Source of the DNA: JACKBJ01 sp964549495
Lineage (GTDB): Bacteria > Chloroflexota > Anaerolineae > Epilineales > Epilineaceae
Length of the DNA stretch: 64,000 nt
Assembly (NCBI GenBank): GCA_964549495.1
Contig: CAZJWJ010000010.1
Location: forward strand, 1 to 64,000
Reading direction: 5' to 3'
Shown: piece by piece, positions 1 through 12,561 of the stretch
How the letters are laid out: every line of letters starts with the position of its first letter
Position numbering within the stretch: position 1 is the stretch's first letter
Translations under genes and position numbers: made by a program
Notes under the pieces: model-generated
The model's database searches: none
The model's input: only the letters and a program-made list of their open reading frames with translations
Told to the model about the DNA's origin: nothing

Positions 1-34
1 CCCACCCCACCCCCGGGCCCACAACCAGGCCGTG

Positions 35-48
35 TATAATCCCGCCCC
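35..48 (+). promoter_or_regulatory. -10 box TATAAT directly before the first gene
   Basis: A perfect TATAAT lies at 35-40, only 8 bases before the ATG at 49. A transcript starting 6-8 bases after the box would begin at or next to the start codon, so the mRNA is probably leaderless. No Shine-Dalgarno sequence is visible. The -35 region is not convincing in the short upstream sequence. Confidence 0.5.
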
Positions 49-3000
49 ATGAACACAAGACTCCAAACCTACGCCACCGCCGCCACCGAAGCCGCCCTCC
101 TGGTGACCCTCCTGGGCATGCCCACCCTGCTCCACTACTACGGCTTCCGCGTCTTCGAGCTCCCCAAGTCGGCCCTATCGGTCGCCATGGGCCTCTTGGC
201 CGCCGTCCTCCTGCTCATCGCGGCCGCCGAATCCGGCTCGGGCGTCCCGCGCGGCCTCTGGCGACACCCCTTGGTCTTGGCAGCGCTCCTATCCGGCCTG
301 GCCACGGGCCTGGCCACCCTGCTCGGCGACCAGCCGCGCCAGAGCTTCTGGGGTACCCTCGAGCGCGGCGGCGGCTTCATCCAGGCCCTGTCGGCCCTGG
401 CGTTCTTTACCGGCGCGGCCTGGCTCGGCCGCGATCCACGGCGGCGGGAGCGCATCCTGGCCAGCCTGGTGGCCGGCAGCGCGGCGCCGGCCGTCTACGC
501 CCTCACCCAGGCCCTGCAGCTCCAGGTCGTGCCGGGCCGGGTGGAGAACGTCGACCGGGCCTTCGGGACCCTGGCCAACCCGATCTTCCTGGCCGCCTAC
601 CTGATGCTGATCCTGCCCTTGACCGTCCAGCGCATCCTGCGGGCCGCGCGGCGCGCCAGCTTCGCTGCCTTCGCCGGATGGTCGCTGCTCTTGCTCCTAC
701 AGCTGGCGGCCCTGGCCAGCAGCGACAGCCGCGGTCCCGTGCTGGGCCTGGCGGCCGGCGGGCTGATGGTCCTCTTGGCCCTCTCGCTGCGCCCCGGACG
801 GGCCTGGTTGGGCTACTCGTCCCTGGGCCTCTTGGTCGCGGGACTGGTCTTCATCGTCCTCTTCAACCAGCCCGGCTCGCCTTTGGAACCGCTGCGCGAT
901 CTGCCGGTTATCGGGCGCTTCGGCGAGATCTCGGTGCTGACCGGCGACTCCTCCGGGGCTCGCCTGCGGATCTGGCGCAGCAGCAACCGCTTGCTGCGCG
1001 AGGAGCCGGGCCGCTTGATCGTCGGCCACGGACCCGAGCAGTTCAAGACGGCCCTCCTGCCCCATGGCGAGATCTACCTGGCCGGCTTCGGGCAGCGCGA
1101 CCGCCTGGTGGACCGGGCGCACAACGTGCTCCTGGACAAGCTGGTGACCGAAGGCCTGCCGGGCGGCTTGGCCTTGCTGCTGACCTTCGGGGCCGCCCTG
1201 TGGACGGCCGCCGTCGCGGCGGGCTTGGCCCGCACGCGAGGGCAGCGCCGCGCGCTGGCGCTCTGCCTGGCCGGAGCTTCGGCCATGGGCGCCCTGGCCT
1301 TCTTCGTCCAGCGCCCGCTCCCCCTGCTCGGCGCGGCGCCCGCCATCTTCGCCGGCGCGCTGAGCCTCTTCGGACTGGTCGCTGGGCTGGGACTCTTCCT
1401 GCTGGGCCGGCTGGTCCTCGGCGCGCGCGGCCGGGGCCGGGATGGCCACCACGCTGCGGACGGCGAGGTCGACGCCGCGGCCGGGGGCGGCATGGCGCAG
1501 CCGGAGCCGACGGGCAGCGCCGACCTCGAAGGAGCCGCCGGGACCACGGCCGCCGCCGGACTGGACCTGGCCTTCCTGGCCGTCTTCACCGCCGCTACGG
1601 TCGAGGCGGCCTTCGGCATCCAGGTGGTGACCCTGCAGATGCTGATCTGGCTGCTGGCCGGATTGCTCCTCGCCCGCCGGCTCGGCCCCCTGCCGACGGC
1701 CGTCGAGACGGCCTCGCGCGCCGCGCGCCGCCGCCGCCGGGGCGGAGCGGATGCGGAGGCCGAGTCCGAAGCCAGCCTGACCATCGGCTGGACGCCGGGC
1801 AGCGCCGGCTACGGCTTGGTCGTCGCCGCCTGGCTCTCGGCCATCGTCTACGCGCTATGGATCTACGGCGCGCCGGTCCTGGCCCACACCCGCTTGGTGC
1901 TGCTCTTGATGTTGCTGGCCGCCGCGGCCGCGGCCTTGTTGGCGGCGGCCGATGCCGGCGAGGGCGTCCTGACCACCTTCATCGTGGCCCTGCTCGGACT
2001 CGGGCTCTACCTGGCGCTGCGGCAGACGGTCCTGGCCCTGAGCGACGACGCCTCGATGCTCTGGACGGCCAGCCTGCTGTGGTGGATGGGCCTGGCCCTC
2101 GTGGCCGGTTTCTCGCTGCGCCGGCCGCTGGCCGAGGGCGCGCCCGGATGGCGCGGGGCGGTGGGCATGGTCTACCCGCTCCTGCTGGTGCCGGCCGTGG
2201 CCATCCTGCTCTTGGCCTCGATCCGGCCGGTGCGCGGCGACGTCTACTTCCAGTCGGCCAACGCCACCTTCGAAGCGGCCCTGGCCAGCGACGACAGCCA
2301 GCTGCTCCTGGACGCCGAGGCGCTCTACCAGCTGGCCGTCGAGCAGAGCCCCGACGAGGCCACCTATCCGCTCTTGATGGCCCAGCACTTCACGCGCTTG
2401 GGCAGCCTGTCCGGCGCGGACATCGAGGCGGCCGCCCTGGCCTTCGATCGAGCGCAGGGCTACATCGAGCGGGCCGAGCTGCTCGAGCCCGACATGCCCT
2501 ACCACAAGGTCAACCGCGGACACCTGCAGCTGGTCTTCGCCCAGATGCTCTCCGCCCAGCAACCGGAGCAGGCCCGGGCCATCGCGGCCAACGCGGCCCT
2601 GCCCTTGCAGGATGCCTTCGACATCGTGCCCTACGATCCGGCCATCGTGGCCGATCTGGCCACCGCGCGCTGGCTCGAGGGCCGGACGGAGGAGGCCCTG
2701 GCCCTGCTGGAGTACTCGCGCGACCAACTCGATGCCGGGAGCGCCCTGACCCTGCGGCTGCTCGGCCAGATCTACTACGACCTGGAGCGACTCGACGAGG
2801 CCGAAGCGGCCTTCGAGTCCGCGCTGGGCACGCGGCTGAACCAGCAGGAGCGCCTGGGCATCCTGGTGGCGCTGGGCGAGATCGCGCGCGAGCGGGGTCA
2901 GCTCGATCGGGCCATCGCTCGCTACGAGGAGGTGCTGCGGGCCGGCGGCGGCGATTGGAGCTTGCTGTTCAACCTGGGCCTGCTGTACCGCGATAGCGGT

Positions 3001-3108
3001 CAGGTGGAGGCCGCCCGCGCGGCCTGGACCCAGGCCCTGCAAGCCGCGCCGCCGGAGGCGCAGGAACAGGTGCAGGGCGCGCTGCAGAGTCTGGATGCGC
3101 AGCCCTGA
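49..3108 (+). CDS. O-antigen ligase-like (Wzy/WaaL family) membrane protein with C-terminal TPR domain
   Basis: 1019 residues. The N-terminal part (about 20-450) has many hydrophobic helices. It carries the features of the O-antigen ligase/polymerase family: a short S-D-S-R-G-P loop near residue 225 and a later extracellular loop with VGHGPEQF and RAHNVLLD, the usual position of the conserved H. A second hydrophobic block covers about 500-740. From about 740 to the end the protein is hydrophilic and shows repeated 34-residue helical units typical of TPR. Fusion of a ligase-like core to a TPR tail is common in Chloroflexota, where the substrate is probably a cell-surface polysaccharide or glycoprotein glycan rather than LPS. 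The start is the ATG next to a TATAAT box. It converges with grpE on the other strand. The exact glycan substrate cannot be read from the sequence. Confidence 0.75.
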   Translation: MNTRLQTYATAATEAALLVTLLGMPTLLHYYGFRVFELPKSALSVAMGLLAAVLLLIAAAESGSGVPRGLWRHPLVLAALLSGLATGLATLLGDQPRQSFWGTLERGGGFIQALSALAFFTGAAWLGRDPRRRERILASLVAGSAAPAVYALTQALQLQVVPGRVENVDRAFGTLANPIFLAAYLMLILPLTVQRILRAARRASFAAFAGWSLLLLLQLAALASSDSRGPVLGLAAGGLMVLLALSLRPGRAWLGYSSLGLLVAGLVFIVLFNQPGSPLEPLRDLPVIGRFGEISVLTGDSSGARLRIWRSSNRLLREEPGRLIVGHGPEQFKTALLPHGEIYLAGFGQRDRLVDRAHNVLLDKLVTEGLPGGLALLLTFGAALWTAAVAAGLARTRGQRRALALCLAGASAMGALAFFVQRPLPLLGAAPAIFAGALSLFGLVAGLGLFLLGRLVLGARGRGRDGHHAADGEVDAAAGGGMAQPEPTGSADLEGAAGTTAAAGLDLAFLAVFTAATVEAAFGIQVVTLQMLIWLLAGLLLARRLGPLPTAVETASRAARRRRRGGADAEAESEASLTIGWTPGSAGYGLVVAAWLSAIVYALWIYGAPVLAHTRLVLLLMLLAAAAAALLAAADAGEGVLTTFIVALLGLGLYLALRQTVLALSDDASMLWTASLLWWMGLALVAGFSLRRPLAEGAPGWRGAVGMVYPLLLVPAVAILLLASIRPVRGDVYFQSANATFEAALASDDSQLLLDAEALYQLAVEQSPDEATYPLLMAQHFTRLGSLSGADIEAAALAFDRAQGYIERAELLEPDMPYHKVNRGHLQLVFAQMLSAQQPEQARAIAANAALPLQDAFDIVPYDPAIVADLATARWLEGRTEEALALLEYSRDQLDAGSALTLRLLGQIYYDLERLDEAEAAFESALGTRLNQQERLGILVALGEIARERGQLDRAIARYEEVLRAGGGDWSLLFNLGLLYRDSGQVEAARAAWTQALQAAPPEAQEQVQGALQSLDAQP

Positions 3109-3155
3109 CCTTCGAGAAACTGGATGTGAGATTCAACCGGTGAGGTCGGGGCGCC

Positions 3156-3812
3156 CTAGCCCTCCGGCGGCTGGCCGACGACCACGCGCGGCGGGCGCAG
3201 CAGCTCGCCGTCGAGGGTGTAGCCGGGGCGCTCGACCTGGATGACCTTCTCGCGGTCCAACCCGGGCATCGGCACCACCGCCACCGCATCGTGCTGGTTG
3301 GGATCGAAGTCGGCGTCCTCGGCGTCGATGCGGGCCAGGCCCTCGCGCTCCAGGACGCGGGCCACCTCGCGACGGATGCCCTCCAGGCCCTCCAGCAAGG
3401 TCTGGCGGTCGGCCTCCTGATAGTCGCTGGCGCGATCGAGGTTGTCGGCGATCTCCAAGAAGCGGCTCAAGAGATCGCGGCGCTGGCGGGACAAGGCCTC
3501 CTTGCGGGCGCGCTCGGCGGCCTTGCGGGCATTGGACAGCTCGGCCTCGGCGCGCAGGAAGCGGTCCCAGTTCTCGTCGGCCTTGCGCCGCGCGGCCACC
3601 AGCTCGCGCTCGAAGGCCTCGCTCAGCGACTCGGTCGGGTCTTCTTGCGCGTCGCCGCCCTCGCCTCGATTTGGATTCTCGGATGCCTCGCCGGACGAGC
3701 CGGGCTCGGCGCCCTGGGCCTCCGTCGCTTCCTCGCTCGACCGCTCCGGGTCGCCGGCAGGATCCTCGGGCGGCATCGCATCCGGCTTGGCTTGATCGCT
3801 CTGGGCGCTCAT
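3156..3812 (-). CDS. grpE: Nucleotide exchange factor GrpE
   Basis: 218 residues. The first 65 or so are acidic, low-complexity and probably disordered. A long coiled-coil helix follows (about 66-130), then the compact C-terminal beta domain ending near DFDPNQHDAVAVV and RPGYTLDGELLRPPRVVV, which is the GrpE signature region. GrpE releases ADP from DnaK in the cytosolic Hsp70 cycle. The gene lies downstream of dnaK on the same strand, so the order is dnaK-grpE, and no dnaJ follows within the window. A 28-bp perfect palindrome sits in the gap between the two genes and may lower read-through into grpE or protect the dnaK 3' end. Confidence 0.95.
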   Translation of the reverse strand: MSAQSDQAKPDAMPPEDPAGDPERSSEEATEAQGAEPGSSGEASENPNRGEGGDAQEDPTESLSEAFERELVAARRKADENWDRFLRAEAELSNARKAAERARKEALSRQRRDLLSRFLEIADNLDRASDYQEADRQTLLEGLEGIRREVARVLEREGLARIDAEDADFDPNQHDAVAVVPMPGLDREKVIQVERPGYTLDGELLRPPRVVVGQPPEG

Positions 3813-3898
3813 CTCGATCCATTCCTGGGTTGATGATGGGAGGGTCCGACCATGATGGCAGGCCGGCCTGGCGGGTCAAGGAAGGCGATCCCCGCGAC

Positions 3899-3926
3899 GA
3901 GGGGCGGACATCGATGTCCGCCCCTC
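3899..3926. terminator. 28-bp perfect palindrome between dnaK and grpE
   Basis: Bases 3899-3926 equal their own reverse complement over all 28 positions (arms GAGGGGCGGACATC and GATGTCCGCCCCTC). It lies about 60 bases after the dnaK stop and about 90 bases before the grpE start in the direction of transcription. No T-run follows on the minus strand, so it is not a textbook intrinsic terminator. It could be a partial terminator, an mRNA-stabilising hairpin, or a binding site for a dimeric protein. Confidence 0.45.
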
Positions 3927-3989
3927 CTCCGGCCGCCTTGCGAGCCCGCCGGTGCAATCACACAGGGCACCTGTGCTCGCACCTAGGGA

Positions 3990-5900
<1,911 letters not shown>

Positions 5901-5937
5901 TTCAATTCCTCCTGCCATCCGATCTGATGCAGACTCG

Positions 5938-5990
5938 ATTCTAAGGACTGCCCTGCGCCACCGCAACGCATCCGCGTTAATCCTGCGTTG
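5938..5990 (-). promoter_or_regulatory. dnaK promoter with overlapping inverted repeat (possible heat-shock operator)
   Basis: On the minus strand, TTGCGG (5966-5961), a 17-base spacer and TAGAAT (5943-5938) form a vegetative-type promoter about 35-40 bases upstream of the dnaK start. An inverted repeat CAACGCA (5964-5970) and TGCGTTG (5984-5990), 13 bases apart, overlaps the -35 box. It does not match the CIRCE (HrcA) or HAIR (HspR) consensus as generally described. A repressor site is an inference from position and symmetry. Confidence 0.45.
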
Positions 5991-5999
5991 GAATTCGTC

Positions 6000-6028
6000 T
6001 TGACAGGCCCGCGGCATCTGTGTTAGCT
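6000..6028 (+). promoter_or_regulatory. Candidate promoter of the primary sigma factor gene
   Basis: A perfect -35 TTGACA at 6000-6005 is followed by a 17-base spacer and TTAGCT at 6023-6028. The -10 is poor, so the assignment rests mainly on the -35 and the location in the divergent dnaK/sigma gap. Confidence 0.35.
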
Positions 6029-6165
6029 TGACCCGATGATCGCGAGGATCGCTTGCCAGCCGACGCCAGCCGGGCTATCGTGAACGCTAGAGATCCATCG
6101 ACATGGGTAGCGCGCCCGACGGCGCGGCTGCCCCATCTTTTTGTCGAACGGGGGGCGAGGTGCTG

Positions 6166-7326
<1,161 letters not shown>

Positions 7327-7365
7327 TCGGCGCCCGAGGCGGAGTCGGTCCCGCCGGGTGCCGGG

Positions 7366-7394
7366 TTGACCCCCGATGGGGGCCAGCCTAGAAT
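7366..7394 (+). promoter_or_regulatory. Promoter TTGACC-17-TAGAAT upstream of the CBS-domain protein
   Basis: TTGACC at 7366-7371 and TAGAAT at 7389-7394 are separated by exactly 17 bases. The expected start site near 7401 leaves a leader of 70-145 bases, depending on which GTG codon initiates the downstream gene. Confidence 0.65.
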
Positions 7395-7546
7395 CTGCCC
7401 ACTGATCATGGACGACTCGAGCGGTCAATCTACCATCGCCCTGCCCGCGAGCGGGGCGCTCCGATTCATCGGTGGGCGGCGACCCGCGCGGAATCGCCTT
7501 CCGAGGCCCGCGCCTCGGCCCTTCCTCCCGGCAGCCGGGGCGTCTC

Positions 7547-8857
<1,311 letters not shown>

Positions 8858-8879
8858 GCCCACCCCGGAAGCCCATCCC

Positions 8880-9380
8880 ATGAGCGACGAGGGCAAGCCG
8901 GAGCCCGGCGGGCCGGCCGAAGCCCCGGCCGGAGCACCGGCCGACCTGGACGAAGGGACCCGCGAGGCCCTCCTCGAGCGGGCCAAGGAGGCGCGCGAGC
9001 GCGCCCACGCGCCCTACTCGAACTATGCGGTCGGGGCGGCCGTGCTCGATGCCGCCGGGCGGATCCATGCCGGCTGCAACGTCGAGAACGCCATGTACGG
9101 GGCTACGGTCTGCGCCGAGCGCGTAGCCATCTGGACCGCCGTGGCGGCCGGTGCGCGCCGCATCCGGGCCCTGGCCCTGGTCACGCCCAACGGCGGGACG
9201 CCCTGCGGCGCCTGCCGGCAGGTCCTGCGCGAGTTCGCCGCCGAGGACACGCCGGTTTGGGTGGCCGGCCCCACGGGTCCGGCCCGCGGCTACACCCTCG
9301 GCCAGCTGCTGCCCTTCGCCTGGACCGGCGACGACCTGAAGGATGCCGTTCAAGCGCGGGTTCGAGCGCACGCGCGCTGA
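8880..9380 (+). CDS. cdd: Cytidine deaminase
   Basis: 166 residues. Residues 1-30 are an acidic/Pro-rich extension. The catalytic domain starts at about 33 and has PYSNYAVGAAVLD, the zinc/catalytic motif CAERVAIW (Cys-Ala-Glu) and the second zinc motif PCGACRQVLREF. The enzyme deaminates cytidine and deoxycytidine to the uridine forms in pyrimidine salvage. The start ATG at 8880 lies 22 bases after the preceding stop, suggesting co-transcription with the CBS protein gene. The last codons and the stop lie inside the left arm of a perfect 27-bp inverted repeat (repeat 9371-9549), so the protein C-terminus (RAHAR) is encoded by the hairpin arm. Confidence 0.93.
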   Translation: MSDEGKPEPGGPAEAPAGAPADLDEGTREALLERAKEARERAHAPYSNYAVGAAVLDAAGRIHAGCNVENAMYGATVCAERVAIWTAVAAGARRIRALALVTPNGGTPCGACRQVLREFAAEDTPVWVAGPTGPARGYTLGQLLPFAWTGDDLKDAVQARVRAHAR

Positions 9381-9549
9381 GGGTGGGGCGGTCAGCAAGA
9401 TGGCCAACCGAGGGCGTCGCGGCGCCGCTGTCGTGGTTCGCTGTGACGAGGGACTGGCAGCGCCATTGCCGAGGAAGAGCGGGCCACGACAGCGGATGCC
9501 GCGGCGTCCGAATTGGTCAGACTGCTGACCGCCCCACCCTCAGCGCGCG
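9371..9549. repeat. Hairpin element copy A (conserved core, perfect 27-bp arms)
   Basis: Perfect 27-bp inverted repeats at 9371-9397 and 9523-9549 enclose a core (9408-9516). An internal perfect 12-bp stem (9425-9436 with 9484-9495) lies around the conserved apical block with GAGGGACTGGCAGCGCCATT. The core aligns without gaps to 45293-45401 (about 80 percent identical by eye, 22 mismatches in 109) and to the reverse complement of about 54801-54909. The outer arms include the stop codons of both convergent genes, cdd (+) and the VWA gene (-). It could act as a bidirectional terminator, a structured RNA or a small palindromic mobile element. Confidence 0.8.
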
Positions 9550-10649
9550 CAAGCCACCTGCTGGCCCAGGGCTTCGTAGGCCTGGCCCAAGTCGTCGTAG
9601 CCGGCCGTGATCAGCGGTCCGCGCTCTTCGCCCCCGATGCTGCCCAAGAGGGCCAGGTCGGGGGCCGGGCCGACGGCCGCCACCAGGATCTCCAGGCCGG
9701 CCGCCCGGGCGACGGCCGCCGCCTCGCGCACCGCCTCCGGGCCGCGCGGCCCGGTCTGCACGCCGTCGGTGATCAGCACCAGCACGCGGCGCTGCTCGCC
9801 CGAGCCGGCCAAGAGCGCCGCCGCGGCCTCGATGGCGCGGTCGATCTCGGTGCCCGGTGCCGGGCGGAGCCGCTCGACGGCCCGCTGCAGCTGGGCGCGG
9901 CTGCTGCCCAGTGGGGCCAGCAGCTCGACGCCTTGATCGAAGCCGATCAGGGCCACCCGATCGCGGCCTAGGTGCAGGCTGTCCAAGAAGGCCAGGGCGT
10001 GCTGGCGCGCATCCTGGCCGCCGGCCGGCCCCAAGCTGGTCGAGCGATCGACCGCCAGGACGATGTCGGCCGGCTGGCGCAGCGGCAGGCAACCCGGCTG
10101 GGTCAGGATGGGCAGGTACAGGCTGCTGCGGCGCTGGCCGTAGCAGCGCTCGGCCACCGTCAGCTCGCCATTGCCCCGCGGCATGACGGCCGGCTGATGA
10201 TGGACCCGTCCGCGATCGTCCACGATTCGGATGTCCAAGCCCTCGCCCAGGGGGTAGACCCCGGGCAGGATGGGCCGCAGCTGGTGGGTCAGCGTCAGCC
10301 CCTCGGTCGGGAAGGGATCGATGTGCCAGCTGGGCCCGGCGCTTTCGGCCGCCAGCTGAGCGCCGTCGGGCGCGGTGCGAATGCCGGCCGGCATCGAATG
10401 GACCAGTTCGACCGAGCGAACCGTGGCCCGGCCCTCGGCTTCCATCGGGCAGCTGGCTTCCAGCCGCAGGGCCACGTTCACCGTGGCGAAGGGGCAGACC
10501 AGCTTGTCGCTCAGGCTCAGCTGGAGTTGGACCCGACAGGGGCTGGCTTCCTCGGCGCTCGAGCGACTGGCGGGCGCGGCCGCGCCCCATCCGACCGCCA
10601 GCAGCAGCGCGGCCAGGATCGGCAGCCGGAGTCGGCGCGCCGGGATCAT
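9540..10649 (-). CDS. Secreted von Willebrand factor A domain protein
   Basis: 369 residues. An N-terminal signal segment (LPILAALLLAVGWGAAAPA) is followed by a Cys-containing beta-sandwich-like region (about 38-165, CRVQLQLSLSD, VNVALRLEASCP). The motif SLYLPILTQPGC (about 176-187) precedes the VWA domain from about 193 to the end. The MIDAS start D201-R-S203-T-S205 (DxSxS) and VLITDG are present, so metal-dependent adhesion is possible. The start ATG overlaps the stop of the anti-sigma gene (ATGA), so the three genes sigma, anti-sigma and VWA form a translationally coupled operon. The same order of sandwich, LP motif and VWA is found in the large protein at 45729-49184. The role is probably at the cell surface, but the ligand is unknown. 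Confidence 0.8.
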   Translation of the reverse strand: MIPARRLRLPILAALLLAVGWGAAAPASRSSAEEASPCRVQLQLSLSDKLVCPFATVNVALRLEASCPMEAEGRATVRSVELVHSMPAGIRTAPDGAQLAAESAGPSWHIDPFPTEGLTLTHQLRPILPGVYPLGEGLDIRIVDDRGRVHHQPAVMPRGNGELTVAERCYGQRRSSLYLPILTQPGCLPLRQPADIVLAVDRSTSLGPAGGQDARQHALAFLDSLHLGRDRVALIGFDQGVELLAPLGSSRAQLQRAVERLRPAPGTEIDRAIEAAAALLAGSGEQRRVLVLITDGVQTGPRGPEAVREAAAVARAAGLEILVAAVGPAPDLALLGSIGGEERGPLITAGYDDLGQAYEALGQQVACAR

Positions 10650-11989
10650 GGAGCGTGGCGCTCCAGCTGGCCCGGATCGGGCTCGGGTCCGGGCGGGGGA
10701 GGCAGCGGCTGCGGCGGCTGGGCGCTCGGCGGTGGCGGTCCTGGCGGCTGGCTCGTCCGGCCGGGATCCGGCTCGGACGAGCCGGGCGTCTCGGCCGCGA
10801 TCAAGCTGGTCGGCCGCGGGCTGGGGGTGGGGCTGGCGGTCGGCGAATCCGGCGGCTCGGTGGCACCCGGGCTGGGTGTGGACGTCGGGACCGGGCAGCC
10901 GCGACTCAGCGAGAAGTCCAGGTCGTGGGCGCCGGCCGAGCGGACCAGCCGCTGCAGATCCGTGCCCGAGGCCGGGCAGGTCGCCCAGTCCGGATCGGTC
11001 AGGTGCAGCTCGACGGTCAGGGGCAGCACGCCGCAGATGCGGTCCAGGCTCGCTTCGAGGCGCGGGCGGCCCGCCGCCTGGAGCGAGCCCTCGCCCAGGG
11101 CCATGGACCGCGCATCGTAGACCGACCAGAACAGATCTTCGGGCAGCGCCGGCAGCGGATCCGGTGCCGCACCCTCGCAGACCGGGCAGTCCGCGGCGAT
11201 CCGGAGCGTCAGGTCGACGCAGGCCTGCGCCAGCTCGGTCGGGCGCGGCTCGGAGGGCGGCTCGGTGGGCGCGGGCGGAGGTTGCCGGGTCGGATCCGGC
11301 GCGCTGGGCCGCTCGCGGGGTCCCGCGTCCGGACCACCTGCCGAGTCGGGCGCTTCGTCCGACCCGGACCGTCGGCTGGAGGAAGCCGGAGCGCCGTTCG
11401 GGTCCACGCCGCCGCCGGGCAGGCCGGGACGGGAGCCCGACGCTGCGCGATCGGGCAGTGCAGCCAGGGCGGTCGGGGCCGCCGGACGGGGCGTGCGCAG
11501 CGGGCGCTCGACCTGGCGCTCGATGGGAGCGGACAGGCGGGCTTCGTCGAGGGAGGGATCGGACGCGCCCGGCTGCATCGGAGCGGCCGCCGCGTCCGAC
11601 CGGGCGGCGGAATCCGGCTCGGACGGGAGGCCCGAGGCGGCCGGCTGGCCGGCGCCACCCCAAGGGGCTTCGCCGAGCAGGATCACGGCGCCGCCGCTCA
11701 GGCCGGCCAAGCCGCCGAGCACCAAGAGCAGCAGCGGCAGCAGACGCGGGAGCAGCCGGAGGCGGGGCTGGGCCGCGGGCAGGCTGGGGATGCGCAGCAA
11801 GCGCCCCTCCAGCCCCGCCGGCGGCTCCAGATCGGGGATGGCCCGGACGCGCCGCAGCAGCTCCTGCTCGTTGCGCCAGGCCACCTGGCAGCGCTGGCAG
11901 CTGCGCAGGTGCGCGGCCAGCATCCGCCGCTCGGGGCGATCCAGCTCGCGGTAGATGCCGATCAGCCGGCGGATGCGCGAGCAGCTCAC
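10646..11989 (-). CDS. Anti-sigma factor with zinc-finger-like N-terminus and long Pro/Ser-rich extracytoplasmic region
   Basis: 447 residues. The first 40 contain the zinc-binding anti-sigma pattern H-x3-C-x2-C (HLRSCQRCQ). One transmembrane helix (LLPLLLLVLGGLAGLSGGAVILL) lies near residues 82-105. A long low-complexity region rich in Pro, Ser and Ala follows. A Cys-containing domain (about 265-380, with CVDLTLRIAADCPVC) and a second Pro-rich tail end the protein. It starts with GTG overlapping the sigma stop (GTGA), with GAGGAG upstream. By position it should hold the adjacent ECF sigma factor at the membrane and sense an envelope signal through the outer domain. The sensory ligand is unknown. 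Confidence 0.8.
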   Translation of the reverse strand: MSCSRIRRLIGIYRELDRPERRMLAAHLRSCQRCQVAWRNEQELLRRVRAIPDLEPPAGLEGRLLRIPSLPAAQPRLRLLPRLLPLLLLVLGGLAGLSGGAVILLGEAPWGGAGQPAASGLPSEPDSAARSDAAAAPMQPGASDPSLDEARLSAPIERQVERPLRTPRPAAPTALAALPDRAASGSRPGLPGGGVDPNGAPASSSRRSGSDEAPDSAGGPDAGPRERPSAPDPTRQPPPAPTEPPSEPRPTELAQACVDLTLRIAADCPVCEGAAPDPLPALPEDLFWSVYDARSMALGEGSLQAAGRPRLEASLDRICGVLPLTVELHLTDPDWATCPASGTDLQRLVRSAGAHDLDFSLSRGCPVPTSTPSPGATEPPDSPTASPTPSPRPTSLIAAETPGSSEPDPGRTSQPPGPPPPSAQPPQPLPPPPGPEPDPGQLERHAP

Positions 11990-12549
11990 GATGCCTGCTC
12001 CTCGACGAGCACCCGGGCCAGGGCCTCGCGGGCTCGCTGGCGGCGCTTGCGGGCGGCCTCGGGCGTGATGCCCAGGACCTCGGCCACCTGCGGTGCGGTG
12101 AACTCGGAGAACTCGAAGAGCATCAGCACCGAGCGGTGGTGGGCGGCGATGCGCATCAGGGCCTCGTCGACGCAGATCTGCCCCAGGCGCTCGTCCTCGG
12201 AGCGGACCTTGGCCCGCAGGGTCTTGACCATGTCGAAGACCGGCCGCGGCCGCCGCTTCCGCCGGCGCAACTCGTCGGTGGTGACGTTGGTGGCGATGCG
12301 GAAGAGCCAGGCCCGGTGGTTGGCGCCATCGTCCAGCCGCGGCAGGGCGCGGTAGGCGCGCAGAAAGGCTTCCTGGGTCAGGTCCTCGGCCAGGGCCGAG
12401 TCCCCGATCATCCGGAAGACGTAGTTGTAGATCCGGCGGTGATAGTCGCGGACCAAGCCGACGTAGAGCGTGTCCAACTCCTCGGCGGCCTGGCGCTCGG
12501 CGGTTCGCACCGCCTCCGCCGATTTCTTGGATAGGGTCATGGAGTTCAT
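11986..12549 (-). CDS. ECF-type RNA polymerase sigma factor
   Basis: 187 residues. Region 2 includes IYNYVFRMIGDSALAEDLTQEAFLRAYRAL and WLFRIATNVTTDELRRRKRR; region 4 includes LFEFSEFTAPQVAEVLGITPEAARKRRQRAREAL. No regions 1 or 3, as expected for group 4 sigma factors. It is the first gene of a coupled operon with an anti-sigma factor and a VWA surface protein, so it probably controls an envelope regulon that includes itself. The start ATG at 12549 lies six bases after a TATAAT box on the same strand, implying a leaderless message. Confidence 0.88.
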   Translation of the reverse strand: MNSMTLSKKSAEAVRTAERQAAEELDTLYVGLVRDYHRRIYNYVFRMIGDSALAEDLTQEAFLRAYRALPRLDDGANHRAWLFRIATNVTTDELRRRKRRPRPVFDMVKTLRAKVRSEDERLGQICVDEALMRIAAHHRSVLMLFEFSEFTAPQVAEVLGITPEAARKRRQRAREALARVLVEEQAS

Positions 12550-12555
12550 CGCTCG

Positions 12556-12561
12556 ATTATA
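12556..12561 (-). promoter_or_regulatory. -10 box TATAAT of the ECF sigma operon (leaderless)
   Basis: TATAAT reads on the minus strand from 12561 to 12556. The start codon begins at 12549, so the transcript should start at or within a base or two of the ATG. A matching -35 is not evident. The rest of the divergent gap (12562-12837) shows no convincing gene. Confidence 0.5.

Noticed and set aside
9373..9523. Short peptides encoded in the cores of the hairpin copies (GSAIAEEQR-like)
   Set aside because: Similar peptides appear in more than one frame because the DNA is conserved; the stem covariation fits structure better than coding, and frames lack consistent starts and stops.
9371..9549. 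Element A as a classical transposon-derived MITE
   Set aside because: The terminal repeats are not shared between copies and no target-site duplication or transposase was found, so a normal MITE does not explain the pattern.
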